This document shows, piece after piece, positions 19,916 through 30,723 of a stretch of DNA of 64,000 nt (positions are counted from its first letter, which is position 1; the number at the start of each line of letters is the position of its first letter). The DNA is from Nothophaeocryptopus gaeumannii (Eukaryota; Ascomycota; Dothideomycetes; Mycosphaerellales; Mycosphaerellaceae): positions 2,418,001 to 2,482,000 of the forward strand of contig JASISA010000010.1 of assembly GCA_031771865.1 (NCBI GenBank), in the 5' to 3' direction. The notes beneath the pieces are model-generated. The model searched no databases, was not told the origin of the DNA, and saw nothing but the letters and a program-made list of their open reading frames with translations. Made by a program: the position numbers and the translations under genes.

Positions 19916-22131
19916 ATGGCACAGCCTACGCAGCTCGCTTGTACGTCCGCATGCTCTCGAGCGATTTCAATTTTGAGAAGCTGACCGTGTGCTGAATATA
20001 GTCCGCGCCTCGAAGACGATCGGTATCTTTGACGCCGCGCCGGTCTACGAGCCAGTTCCAGGCTTCCAGCGCCCTGGGGGCAACCTCCGCTGCTGCGTAT
20101 ATTCCTCAGACGGCCGATTTTTCGCATGGGCCTCACCTGAGGACGTCACCGTGGTCGAGGCTTCCACCGGACACGTTGCGACTACCCTACCAGCGCCGAA
20201 CGTCTACGAATTAGGCTTCTCGCCTGCCGGCACGTTCATCATCACATGGCAGCGGCCATCAAAAGATGAGGAAGGCAACGCGACTAAGAACCTGAAGGTT
20301 TGGCGCACCATTGACGACAACGCAAATGAGGAGGGTGAGCGCGCCATCGTTGGCAAGTTTGTGCAGAAGAATCAGACTGGTTGGAACCTACAATACACCG
20401 CCGATGAGCAATATTGCGCGCGCTGTGTGACCAATGAGGTGCAGTTTTACGAGAGCAAGGATCTTGGCACTGTGTGGAACAAGCTACGCGTGGAAGGAGT
20501 GACCGACTTCGCGCTTTCCAAGGGCAAGACACATTCAGTTGCTGTCTTCGTACCAGAGAGGAAGGGGCAACCCGCAGCGGTGAAGGTGTTTAACGTGCCG
20601 CAATTCACCTCGCCAGTGTCGCAGAAGACGTTCTTTAAGGGCGACAAGGTTCAACTCAAGTGGAATGAGGAAGGAACGAGCTTGATCGTGCTTGCCCAAA
20701 CTGAGGTGGACAAGAGTAACAAGAGTTATTATGGCGAGGTGAGTCTCCAAATCTCGAAGATTTCTGAACGTACGGGAGTACGCTGACGATGCATAGACCA
20801 ACATGTACATCCTGAGCGCGAACGGCGGGTTTGACTCACGTATCTCCCTGGACAAGGAAGGCCCAATCCACGATGTCTCCTGGTCACCCAACTCGAAAGA
20901 GTTTGGTGTCGTGTACGGCTTCATGCCTGCGAAGACCACCATCTTCAACCAAAGGGCTGTCGCGCAGCACAGCTTCAACCTTGGACCTCGAAACACTGTC
21001 ATCTTCTCACCCCACGGTCGATTTGTGATCGTTGCTGGCTTTGGAAACTTGGCTGGCCAAATGGACATCTACGATTTGGAGAAGAACTATGAAAAGGTCT
21101 GCACCATTGAGGGCAGCAACACCTCGATCTGCGAGTGGAGCCCCGATGGGAAGCACATTCTCACGGCCACTACTAGTCCTCGTTTGCGTGTGGATAACGG
21201 CATTCGCATCTGGCATGTTGGCGGCGGTTTGATGTACAATGAGGAGCATCACGAGCTGTACCACGTCGTCTGGCGACCACAGTCGACTCTCCAGCACCCG
21301 CTGCAGAACCCACTGCACCCGGTGCCAAACCCTCACCCGTCGGCCCTCGAATATCTGGGCAAAATGAAAACACCTTCGAAGCCAGCAGGTGCATACCGCC
21401 CACCTGGCGCGCGAGGCTCTGCAACCCCTCTCAGCTTCAAGCGCGAGGACCAGGGCGGCGCGGCGTTCGTCCGTGAGATGATGTCGGGCAAAGAGCCGGA
21501 AGCTAATGGCTTCGGCGCACGAGCACCTCGTGCTCGTCATGTGCCTGGCGCTGAGACAGTCGAGGCTAAGCTACAGCCAGGAGCTGCTCCTGGAGGCGGC
21601 GTCAGCCTTGCGCAGGATGCAGACGAGAACCTCAGCAAAGCTGCGCTGAAGAACAAGAAGAAGCGCGAAGCGAAGAAGGCTAAAGAGGCTGAGGCGAAGG
21701 CAGCCGGCCTTGCAGCACCAACCCAGAACGGCGATCATGCAGGCGCTTCGCCGGATCGCGATCAGCGTTCCCGCAGCCGCTCCGATGCCGCCAAGGGTTC
21801 GCGACCTCAATCTCGTAGACGCGAGGGCAGTCGTCAACGTGGTGCGCCGCCGCCGCCAATCAACACTCAGGCGACGCAGCCTAAGCAGCAACCCACGAAT
21901 GGCGCCCAAGCCGCACAGCAGGATGCACCAGAGCTGAGCGTCACCTCACCTGGAGCTGGCTCACCTCACGAGAAAAAAATTCGCTCGCTTCTCAAGAAGT
22001 TGCGCGCTATCGACGACTTGAAGATGCGCCAAGCCGGAGGCGAGAAGCTCGAAGGTACGCAGGTGCTAAAAATAGGCACAGAGGAGGGTGTACGAAAAGA
22101 GCTCAGCTCGCTTGGATACAATGGCGACTAG
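19916..22131 (+). CDS. Eukaryotic translation initiation factor eIF2A
   Basis: The model has three exons: 19916-19940, 20002-20738 and 20797-22131, for 698 aa. The first coding exon is only 25 nt (MAQPTQLA), and the intron joins it to FRASKTIGIFDAAPVYEPVP. The N-terminal two thirds form a WD-like beta-propeller with CCVYSSDGRFFAWASPEDVT, KFVQKNQTGWNLQYTADEQY, IHDVSWSPNSKEFGVVYGFM and ICEWSPDGKHILTATTSPRL. After LKTP-type linker sequence comes a Lys/Arg/Ala-rich segment and a short helical C-terminus (KKIRSLLKKLRAIDDLKMRQ) typical of eIF2A. The protein binds the 40S subunit and initiator tRNA in non-canonical initiation, and is cytosolic. Both introns begin GTACGT or GTGAGT and end in TAG. Confidence 0.93.
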
Positions 22132-22615
22132 ATCTCGCAGGGATGCACACTATTTTGGTGGGGTGCTGGCGAAAGTCGGGCGCTTCATACGCGTTGACGA
22201 TCTTGAGAAGCCTCGATGATGGTGTATATAGAAAACCAGAAAAGTAAAACCAGAATCCAATGATTGACCTGCATCCGCCTTCCTGGCTCTCTTCCGGGCG
22301 AACACTGTCCAGAATATGTCCAAGCGAACGTCATACTACTTTCGCGAGATGCTCAAGCAGAGAGAGACATGACCGACTTTCCAACATCCTAAGATTCACG
22401 ACCCTTACCTGTACTGCTCTCCTTCAACGAGGACACCTCCCAAATGGCGCCAACCGATTGCCATGTGCTTCAACACAGGGAACACATATGAAGGGTTCAG
22501 CTACTGCTCGCGACAAGGGGCAAGAAGTTGAGCAAAGAACGCACACTACTCACTACGATTGAGTGGGCTCAATGATACAAGTACATCGTCGCGATGGGCT
22601 CACTCATCCCCAGCA
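22132..22615. other. Intergenic region between convergent genes
   Basis: About 480 bp of likely 3' untranslated sequence for eIF2A and the P450. Nothing else recognised. Confidence 0.4.
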
Positions 22616-24274
22616 TCAACCGTCATCTGACTCTTTCGATGCTTCTAGACCAGCCTTCCTCCTCCTCACCTTGATCTTCCACTTCGCACTAGGAACGACA
22701 GCCTCACCAATCTCAGTATACTCTGGCTTCTTCTGCAACGGCAGCTGGATTTCGTAGTGCACCAGCAGATACCCGAGTATCAACTTCATCGTATTCACGG
22801 CCCAGAACCTTCCCGGACAAGCATGTTTGCCCAAGCCGAAGGGAAGAAAGCCGGAGGATATCTGCACGGCGAGCTTTTGCTTCTCGATATCTCCCGAAAG
22901 GTCTGGTCTGGCGTGTTGTTGTCGATGATACCGGTATGGGTCGTACTCGTCTGCGCCGGGGCCGGAGAAGTCGGGATCGCGCTGCATACAGCTTACGATG
23001 GCTTGGGCGTGTGTCCCGCAAGGGAGGTGTACGCCATCGGGGGTCGTGAGGCCTTGAGGTGCTACGACTTCGCGAAGCAAGCCTGCTGCGCCCATGGGAC
23101 TGAATCGTAAGGACTCACGGATCGCAGAATCCAACTTGACCATGTTCCTCAAAGCAGTAGAGTCGTCCTCCGCCTTGGCCAGGTGCTCTGCCGCTTCTTC
23201 TCGTAACTCCTCAATCAGAGCCGGAGCGTTTTTGTATGCCAGGATGTCTGCGAGAACGAGGGTCGACATCGTGCTCGTCGTTCCCGTCGCAAACAGATTG
23301 AAAAGAATCATCTTGCCCGCTATATTTGCCGGATTCATCTCCTCTGGATCGGATTTCTGGGCATTTGCGTCGATGATCCACTGTATCATGTCGCTTGACT
23401 TCTCTCCCTCCTTCTGCCATTCGCTTGCTTGCTGCGCCAGCCGCTTCTCAATCTCCGGTCGAATGTTCCTCGTCGCCCACCATTGCAGAACCTGCACCGG
23501 TGCAGCAATCATTCGCATCACGATGGATTTGAGCGGTGGAGGAACACCGAATCTCATGAAGAGAGCGCAGATCCCGAAGGCTGTCGTCCAGCGTGTGATG
23601 TCTTTCTCGTAGGACTCACTGCTGCACAGCGGCTCGCCAACGAAGATCCGGTTCGCTGCTCGAAACGCCACCTTTCCTATCACCTTGAACGCTGAGACCT
23701 CTTTCCACTCCTGCGCATTTCCTTCTGTCCCAAGTTCATCGTCAAAAGCCCCTCTCACCGCATCCAGGACTTCCGCTGTCGTCCTCCCCATCTGCCGTGT
23801 CAAATCCCGTCGTATAACCCCAAAATCCAAGACGGAATCCACACTCGCTCCATACCTCCCTGTGTACTCCAACCCCAACACATCCTGCAGAACTTTATTC
23901 CCACTCAATACATCCTCTCGCTGGGCCACTATCCAAGGTACATCTTTGGGAGGTAAAACGACTGCATTCCAATGTAGACCGGGGAGGATGAAAGGTTTGC
24001 CGTGGCGGGAGTAGAGTGAGTAGCCGGAAATGAGGGGCTTGCGGCCGACAAAGAGTTCACGAAGCGAAGCAATAGTCCGAGGGAGGATACGAGTTTGGGG
24101 AAGACCGATCCATTCGATCCCGGGTGGGGCGAGGCGGGCTCGATGGATGATGGAGGGGATTAGGATGACGAGGAGTAGGAGGCAAGAGGTGAGGAGGGAG
24201 AGGAGCGGGTAGTAGAGGATATAGAAGGCTAGGCGGTGGGTGAAGATGGATTGGATGGGGGAAGAAACATTCAT
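22616..24274 (-). CDS. Cytochrome P450 monooxygenase, intact
   Basis: A single exon of 552 aa starts at 24274 with ideal context (CCACCATGA). An N-terminal hydrophobic anchor (about residues 14-42, LAFYILYYPLLSLLTSCLLL) places it on the ER membrane. The I-helix is LFNLFATGTTSTMSTLV, the K-helix ExxR is AIRESLRFSP, and the heme loop is FGLGKHACPGRFWA with the proximal Cys. The CPGRF form and the overall layout resemble fungal enzymes acting on terpenoid or alkaloid substrates (ent-kaurene-oxidase-like clans), but the substrate cannot be read from sequence. There is no biosynthetic cluster: the neighbours are eIF2A and an RRM protein. A degraded P450 fragment of different type lies at 8.6 kb. 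Confidence 0.92.
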   Translation of the reverse strand: MNVSSPIQSIFTHRLAFYILYYPLLSLLTSCLLLLVILIPSIIHRARLAPPGIEWIGLPQTRILPRTIASLRELFVGRKPLISGYSLYSRHGKPFILPGLHWNAVVLPPKDVPWIVAQREDVLSGNKVLQDVLGLEYTGRYGASVDSVLDFGVIRRDLTRQMGRTTAEVLDAVRGAFDDELGTEGNAQEWKEVSAFKVIGKVAFRAANRIFVGEPLCSSESYEKDITRWTTAFGICALFMRFGVPPPLKSIVMRMIAAPVQVLQWWATRNIRPEIEKRLAQQASEWQKEGEKSSDMIQWIIDANAQKSDPEEMNPANIAGKMILFNLFATGTTSTMSTLVLADILAYKNAPALIEELREEAAEHLAKAEDDSTALRNMVKLDSAIRESLRFSPMGAAGLLREVVAPQGLTTPDGVHLPCGTHAQAIVSCMQRDPDFSGPGADEYDPYRYHRQQHARPDLSGDIEKQKLAVQISSGFLPFGLGKHACPGRFWAVNTMKLILGYLLVHYEIQLPLQKKPEYTEIGEAVVPSAKWKIKVRRRKAGLEASKESDDG

Positions 24275-25039
24275 GGTGGAAAGTCACGTCTGTGTGAGGA
24301 TTGGTGGTGATGAGTTGCTACATACTTCACTGTCCTCAATCTTTCTTATATCAATCCATTCCCTACCTATAGTCAGGCGGTCACTTAGCTAAACTTCCAA
24401 GCTTGGGTGAGGTGATGTCGCTCAACAAGTATTACTCATGTTCTTGGCAGGCACGAAGAGGCAGAAGCAGCCACTCGGGTTTCACACCGAGGGATGGAAG
24501 CAGCTCATTTGTGCTTCCCGCATTCGCGTCGTGGAATCCTTTTACGAGGACACGACTACGACTACGAATTGACGTTCCAAGTCTCTGTTGCTGTTTGCAA
24601 GCGAATATGTTGAGCCGAATGTTGCTAATGCCTGAGGTGATGTACGAGCTTGAACCACAGCTCTATGTCCTCACTTCGACAAACACCACGGCGATATCAA
24701 CGAGGTTTCCTCATACTCAGGCTGATGGTCGCAGACCATTCCGCAGCACCATGACACTCAATACCAAACTCCCGAAAGCTTCCTCTTTTTACGCTGATTT
24801 CGACGAAAGGTTCGAAGGAAAAGTGCAGACTCGCTCCGGACATCCATCATAAGGCCATCCATACTATAACGACGTTGTCGTCAACCATTCACCAATGTCC
24901 TCAATGAATCCTTGGGACCGCGGAGGACAACGAAAATGAGTAGTATGCGATGGCGAGCGGTATGGATGGCATACATCTGCTTACAAGATCATCTTAATCT
25001 CAGACTGTACTCAATGAGGACAAAGGCGCAGCAGCTCGA
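24275..25039. other. Divergent promoter region
   Basis: About 765 bp lie between the P450 (minus) and the RRM protein (plus). A plus-strand frame at 24403-24852 shows no recognisable family. No repeat or RNA gene seen. Confidence 0.4.
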
Positions 25040-27580
25040 ATGTCCTCATGGAAATCCGCTGTAGAGCACACTCAAGAATCTCATCCATGCCGTACACTTA
25101 TACTCTCACTCTCCAAGCACGTCTGCCCTTATATACCACTAGGCGCAGTTGAACTTCATACCAATACCAGTTGCAGGAGTGTATATCGAAGCAAGCCAGT
25201 CGTGCGTTCGAAGCAAGTTCAGCATTCTATCGACCGTAGCCCGGTCCCGGAATTCATCAAAGGATACCTCGTCGCCAAGGACTACAAAGCCAAGATGGGC
25301 GTCACACTCTTCGAAGTCGAGTTCGACGGCCAAAAGATCCGCTATGTCAAACCATGGAAGTCCATCGCCCACAATGCACCATGCAGATATCCCAACCTGG
25401 AGATGATCATGCTCGAAGGCTTTCAAGAGCCGGCCGCCCAGCGAAATGCTCTGATCGCCTTCGGCCACATCCGCACAGAAATAAATCTCGTCTGCACCGG
25501 TCCTCTTCCTGCGATCCAGTCACGCCGGCGGTTGGCCTCGCTTGGGTGGGGAGACCACTGGAGGGTCTGCTTCTATGGCGCCTCGCAAGCCGATGTGGAG
25601 AGGCTTCACCAGTACGTAACGATTGTCCATCGGGATCTTGGAGGTGATATGGAGGGAGTTGGTTGGGCGTTGAATGTGTGGTTCGATATCTTGCGATATT
25701 CTCAAAGGGCTGCTCAGACGAGTCCCATTCCTCAGACAACCACCACATCTCAGGTACAGGTCGCCGGTTCTTCTCAGAGCAGCACTACTCGCTGCGACTC
25801 GGCCCGCGCTACAGGTAGAGCCACCACGCCTCCGGCCAATTTGCACATCCAGGATCCCACTCCTGGCAGCCATATTCGCACGCTAGCGGTATTTGGAGTC
25901 CCTAGCGATGCTACTCAGCCGGAAGTCGAAGCAGTCTTCTCGCAGCAAGCTGGCTACGAGGAAACTTCTTTCCGACACAAGAACATTGGCATCATGGTGT
26001 TCGTGCAATTCTTGCGTAGAGTTGACGCCCTCGCCGCGATGCGGGCACGCCATGGAACTCCGTTGCGCCGGGGTGCTGATCAGATGCGAGTCGAATGGGC
26101 CAATAACAATATCGGGCAGCGTTCGTACGGCGCCAGTGCCAACACTGCCGCACAGCAACCGAAGAATGGACAGTGTCCGAACAGCCATCAGAAGGGGTGT
26201 CAGGTGCCTCGATGGAGAGCCAACGCTGGAGCTCCAGAGCTCATGTCTGCACCAAACCAACCCATTCCAGCGGAAGTTCCGCAATTTGTCCTGCCAGGCA
26301 AAGGTCCCCAAGCCCTGAAAATCAGAAGTCCAAATGAACAAAATGCAGCTCGTCCGTCGGCTCCAGCCACGTCCTCGAACAGAGCAGCTGGAACCTCGAA
26401 CTTCAGACCCAATGTTGGCGTTGAGAGTTTCGTGCCCGCAGCTAATCGTCCAACTCCAGCAGCTCAGTCTGCACAGCACTCATCGCGGCCAGTCCGTCCA
26501 GCGCCAGGCTCCTACGCAGTGTCCATTATACGCCCAGATGGGCAAACCGTAGCTACTGGTCCGGCTGGGCCTGAACAGCCTTCACAGCCAGCGCGTCCAG
26601 AGAGACCCAATTTGACAATCAACACTGATATCCCGAGTGTGCTGGAAGAGCAAAGGGCCTGGACTCTGGTGAATGGACCTGTTGATGGAAGGCACACTTC
26701 GGCTGCCGCTGCTGCCGTGAACAATGTTGCTCCTGCGGTTGCTCCTGCTGTTGCTGCTACTGCTGCTCCTGTGATGATGGGTGACGCTCCTGCACCCCGG
26801 AACCTGATCGAAGCTGTCGACATTCTGGTCGGTAATGTGGCCCAGGCCAACGCTGCTCCCACGACGGACTTTACTGCAGCGGCCAGCTTTAGCGTAGCAT
26901 CCGCTATTTCTTCCGCTTCAACTATTACTCGCATCGCCATTGGTCATCAAGCACCCATATTCTCTCCTCTGCGGGCCGATTCTCCCGTCGAAATGGGTTC
27001 TCCCCCGGTGGCCACCAGACCTGCCGTCGTTTCTCCACCGCTGACGGGACTGCGTCTATTTCAGGCCTCGCGCGATCGACGCGCCAGACCGCAAACGCCT
27101 GACTGGTCGAAGGACAAGCCGGACTGTCCTATTTGTCACAACAATTCTGTCGTGCACGACACAGAAGCTGAGATCTTGGATGGCACGAGGGCTGGAGGTC
27201 GTGGCCAGATGCGAGAGTGTCGTATCCACCAGCAGAACAAGTCAATCGACAACGGCCATGCGCACCAGAATGACGGTTTCGGGTTGCTTGCGCAGGGCAG
27301 GACAGATCGAATGGCCCAACAGCATCCGCATTTGATGACGCCCATCTCACGTCCTAACATTGGCGCTGAAGACTTGCGCGAGGCGAACAAGGACAACATG
27401 AATAAGATGAACATGTTCGGGGCGATTGGAACGGGCAGACCAGAGCTCTCCGTGGATCAAGCTGGTCCATCACGGCTCGCACCACCAGCTCGCAGGCCTT
27501 TGATCAGGTGCTCCCCCCTCGGAATGGCGCAGGTGGAGCGCGATCTTATGGCCGCCCGAAGGTATCAGCAGTCGATTTAG
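25040..27580 (+). CDS. RRM-domain protein with long Ala/Pro/Gln-rich region
   Basis: A single exon of up to 846 aa; the ATG at 25040 is the longest option. The first 85 residues lack conservation cues, so a later start (the Met at about 25294) is possible. Residues about 85-235 form a globular region (FIKGYLVAKDYKAKMGVTLF ... WGDHWRVCFYGASQADVERL) that I do not recognise. An RRM-like fold follows at about 278-352: RTLAVFGVPSDATQPEVEAV is RNP2-like and NIGIMVFVQFLRRVDALAAM is RNP1-like. The centre is rich in Ala, Pro, Val, Ser and Gln, including a GCT/GTT repeat tract near 26725-26775. A CPICHN...C-x-IH segment near residue 695 might bind a metal but is incomplete. It is probably an RNA-binding protein; the target is unknown. 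Confidence 0.65.
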   Translation: MSSWKSAVEHTQESHPCRTLILSLSKHVCPYIPLGAVELHTNTSCRSVYRSKPVVRSKQVQHSIDRSPVPEFIKGYLVAKDYKAKMGVTLFEVEFDGQKIRYVKPWKSIAHNAPCRYPNLEMIMLEGFQEPAAQRNALIAFGHIRTEINLVCTGPLPAIQSRRRLASLGWGDHWRVCFYGASQADVERLHQYVTIVHRDLGGDMEGVGWALNVWFDILRYSQRAAQTSPIPQTTTTSQVQVAGSSQSSTTRCDSARATGRATTPPANLHIQDPTPGSHIRTLAVFGVPSDATQPEVEAVFSQQAGYEETSFRHKNIGIMVFVQFLRRVDALAAMRARHGTPLRRGADQMRVEWANNNIGQRSYGASANTAAQQPKNGQCPNSHQKGCQVPRWRANAGAPELMSAPNQPIPAEVPQFVLPGKGPQALKIRSPNEQNAARPSAPATSSNRAAGTSNFRPNVGVESFVPAANRPTPAAQSAQHSSRPVRPAPGSYAVSIIRPDGQTVATGPAGPEQPSQPARPERPNLTINTDIPSVLEEQRAWTLVNGPVDGRHTSAAAAAVNNVAPAVAPAVAATAAPVMMGDAPAPRNLIEAVDILVGNVAQANAAPTTDFTAAASFSVASAISSASTITRIAIGHQAPIFSPLRADSPVEMGSPPVATRPAVVSPPLTGLRLFQASRDRRARPQTPDWSKDKPDCPICHNNSVVHDTEAEILDGTRAGGRGQMRECRIHQQNKSIDNGHAHQNDGFGLLAQGRTDRMAQQHPHLMTPISRPNIGAEDLREANKDNMNKMNMFGAIGTGRPELSVDQAGPSRLAPPARRPLIRCSPLGMAQVERDLMAARRYQQSI

Positions 27581-28010
27581 CAGATGGGCGACAAGCCATG
27601 GTGGCAACTTCCGAGGAAGCGGTATAACGTATAAGGTGCGTTGTTCGCCATGCGCGGAGAGTGGCACACGTGCGCATATTTCCGCATTTTTGATGAGCAA
27701 GGAGGCACCTTCGGGCATTTGTGGTTGTGTTGATCTTGGTCAGGAAAGAATTGTTGTGGTGTCAGAGTGGACAAAACTCTCCGGAATCCCTCTCTCGCTT
27801 GTATAGAGAGATTAGGGGAGACCCGAGGATTGATGGCACTCGCTGTGCTTTCGGTAGATTTTGATGCGCATTGTGTTACTTGGATTGCCTGTTGCGTGGA
27901 AAGGCATTGTCAGATTGGCGGACGAGAATAGTAAGGACCGCCGCCACCGATCAGTCTTCGATAGGACTTGTTGGAAAGATGGAGAATCGTTCATAGCTTT
28001 CGTTATAACT
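27581..28010. other. Intergenic region between convergent genes
   Basis: About 430 bp with no supported gene. Part may be the decayed 3' end of the DUF829-like gene. Confidence 0.35.
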
Positions 28011-28652
28011 TCATAGTGGAATCCAATAAGGCCTTTGGCAAGCACCAGACAGGTTCCATCCAGACTTTGCCCATTTTGAACCGGGATACTGTTGTGAACT
28101 CCAGCCCTGTTCCGCGGAGGCGTCCAGTGTCCAAGATGGCGCGGTCTGCTTGGCGGGCGAGACATAATATCTCTGGGTCGTCTGGGGTAGTAAACGGTAA
28201 TCATTGAGATCTTGTCTGACCCAGAAACATCCATCGTCTGCCCATTGTAGTACTGGCGCGCAGATCCAATAACAGGCTGAGACGAGAATCTCATGAGGTC
28301 GCCGAAGCAGGCCGACGAACGATAATTTGGAGGACACTGGCGCGTCGTCGAATACCACAGACTGGATGTTCATTGCTGATCCGCTTTTCGCGAAGTGGGA
28401 CCGCAGAAGAGAGCAGACTTGTGCTGCTGCTTGGGCTCCGAAGATGTGTAGCATGATCAAATCGTTCGCAGAATGTGACTTCGGACTGTCTTGTGCGGTC
28501 CACTCGAAAGATTCTGTTTGCGCCGAGGAAAGCGTCTCAATTCTCGCGTTCGGGTATTTGGTTCGATAGTGCTGCTCGTATTCCTCAATTTCCCCGGGAT
28601 TTGCCTCCGGCCACAATGCCAGCACGATCGTCGTGGGAGTTGTCGATGCCAT
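28011..28652 (-). CDS. DUF829/PaxU-like protein, C-terminus doubtful
   Basis: ATG at 28652 starts MASTTPTTIVLALWPEANPG, and the frame runs 213 aa. The order of segments fits fungal DUF829 (TMEM53/PaxU-like, alpha/beta hydrolase-related): a first strand with W, a YPNARI segment, MLHIFGAQAAAQVCSLL in place of the nucleophile-elbow strand, VVFDDAP for the next strand, and WVRQDLNDYRLL before the C-terminal part. After RYYVSP the frame no longer matches the family and ends early. Other frames show no clear rescue, so the end may be frameshifted or need an intron I cannot place. The usual Ser nucleophile is not obvious. The function is unknown and the family call is tentative. Confidence 0.45.
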   Translation of the reverse strand: MASTTPTTIVLALWPEANPGEIEEYEQHYRTKYPNARIETLSSAQTESFEWTAQDSPKSHSANDLIMLHIFGAQAAAQVCSLLRSHFAKSGSAMNIQSVVFDDAPVSSKLSFVGLLRRPHEILVSACYWICAPVLQWADDGCFWVRQDLNDYRLLPQTTQRYYVSPAKQTAPSWTLDASAEQGWSSQQYPGSKWAKSGWNLSGACQRPYWIPL

Positions 28653-29368
28653 CGCTGGTGTGTTCTGATGAGTTGTTGCAGCAAGTTGCTGATAGGACGA
28701 GGTCGTTGGGAAAGCTGAGCGCTTTGAGATACCGCATCGCGCTGATCAAAAGCCATTCTGCTGCAAACTGTATTGGCACCACCGTTTGGTCCGTCGTCAT
28801 TGAGATTGCACCTCCGTAACGGCTCTCCGCAATGCACAGAAGTATTCTCGGAGTATGCAGCCAAAATGGCGGGAAGGACCCGCCTTTCTCCGGGACCGAA
28901 GCTAGTGCCTGCCAAATTTGGAGGCAATTCAGGCTGTGGCTGCGGTGATCTGCATTGACAACTCCTTGCGCCTTGGAGAGCCTCACTCAAATAGTTCGTG
29001 GTTGTCGAGGGGTCAGCATTCCGGCCGTCAGACCAGAAATCAGTCGCTATTTCGCCTCCAGTTCGTGGCAATCATGTAAGTAAGAATCCTCACTCGTCCA
29101 AGCCAACTCCAATTGCATGGGAAGGAGTGTTTCAGGAACGCTCCAGTCATCATACGGCTGGTCCCAAATGCGTTTGACAGAGGTGGCGTTCTGGAACAGT
29201 ATTGCAGAGATCAATGCGTTGGATGACGCTTCCTTCTGGCGCATGTGAAGCGGCTTGAGCGACATCCATCTTATTGAAAGCTGCTGACCTCCCGGACTTC
29301 AAGTTCTTTTGCAAATCATTCGTTCGACATCTGAAGGAGTTGAAAGATCACCTGCTCCAATCTCCGAA
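28653..29368. other. Unassigned region with a possible gene relic
   Basis: A minus-strand ATG frame at 29265-29047 encodes 72 aa (MSLKPLHMRQKEASSNALIS and on) with protein-like composition. It is followed by other minus-strand frames down to 28585 with no good splice path between them. I recognise no family. It may be a broken gene or an exon set I could not join. Confidence 0.3.
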
Positions 29369-30043
29369 ATGGTCTGCGGTTGTCCTTATTGCGGAGTCTC
29401 CTTCTCCAGACAAGAGCATCTTGAGAGGCATATGCTAGTTCGTAAGTCCAGACTGTCGGCTCTCGGTTCATCTTCTAGTGCCTTGCTGATCTCTACCCAC
29501 AGACACAAATGTGAAGCCGTTTGTTTGCTTGACATGTAACGGCTCCTTCACGAGACGGTAAGTGTGCTCTAGTGCCTTCGGAATCCGGGTAGCAGAAGCT
29601 AAGTCAGCTATAGGGATGCACTCAAACAACACTATGCTGTGCATACCCCAGGCGTGGGCCAGCAAGCACTTCCACCTAGCATTCACAGTCGGCCTTTGTG
29701 CTCAGAGTGTGTCGGGAGTTCTCCATGCCGTCGATGTGTCTCTCGAGAGCCAAGCCGAACACGAGAGTACTCATACAGCGACTCATATCGATCATCAAGG
29801 ATCGATATCCAGCCGCAACTTTCTCGCCCGGGCTTGATCCGGTCCTCGAATCCGCAGCAAATAGATCTTTACGCAGCCAACGCAGCGAGTTCTCGATACT
29901 CTGTATCAAGATCACCACCAGACTCGCCTGCTTGGTCGTCTGGGCCATCATCACCCTACAGCTCGCGGTCCGGATACTCAAGTCCAAGAGAGGAGACATG
30001 GCCCGTAGACTCCGATCGGCGGCCTCGATATTCTCTCTTCTGA
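29369..30043 (+). CDS. Small C2H2 zinc-finger protein (two fingers)
   Basis: The model has three exons: 29369-29441, 29503-29557 and 29614-30043, for 185 aa. Two short introns (61 and 56 nt) split the two fingers. Finger 1 is CPYCGVSFSRQEHLERHMLV-H and finger 2 is CLTCNGSFTRRDALKQHYAV-H. They are joined by a TNVKPFV linker close to the Kruppel consensus, so both fingers appear complete only after splicing. The remainder is Ser/Pro/Tyr/Arg-rich and disordered. Paired N-terminal fingers with a disordered tail are common in fungal DNA-binding regulators. The target is unknown. The ATG at 29369 is the first in frame ahead of the first Cys pair. Confidence 0.85.
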
Positions 30044-30723
30044 GATCGACGCTGGACAATAACTGAGCTTGAGGGTGCTTCCGTAGTACTTCTATTGTTT
30101 CTAGGGATGCTTGGCGTGGATGTTTTCAGCGGGTCGCCGGCGCATCTGCTTCGTTTGGAGAATCGGATGGGATCGGAGATGGCGTCTGCAATGCTTCGCT
30201 CAAGAAGCATGTTGCTTATGCGCCGTCAGTAGCAATGAACATAACTAATGGAAGGCCCTGATTCAGGGGACGAAGACATCCTTGCTGCTGTCTTGCCTCA
30301 GCACAGCACAGCGCAGAGCCGTGGAGCTTCTGCGAGAGTATTGGCATACACAATGATGTCGCCATGTAGGGACTCGTATTGGTAGCACGGTGCTAAAAGC
30401 AGCTTTGGTGGCGTCTTGCTAGGCGATGGCTAGTATACTCGCGAATGCGAAGTCGTATTATTTTGATGGACCTTGGACGCGGTGGAGACCAAGACATTTG
30501 GCAAGCGGTGCTAGAACTAGAACACGTGATCCTCTCGCCCTCCAGTTGCTCCTTGGGCCTCACATCACCGAAGCAGCTCAGCCTCTGCATGCTCACTTCG
30601 CTTTCGCCAAATTACCCCAATGAGGCGGAGCGGTGAAAGACAGGGAACATACTTGGAGGGACGAACGAATTAGATCAAGGACAGCTCCTTCATTGTCTGA
30701 TTTGGATTAAATTTCGCCTCACA
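30044..30723. other. Intergenic region
   Basis: About 680 bp between two plus-strand genes. No gene, RNA or repeat is recognised. Confidence 0.4.
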
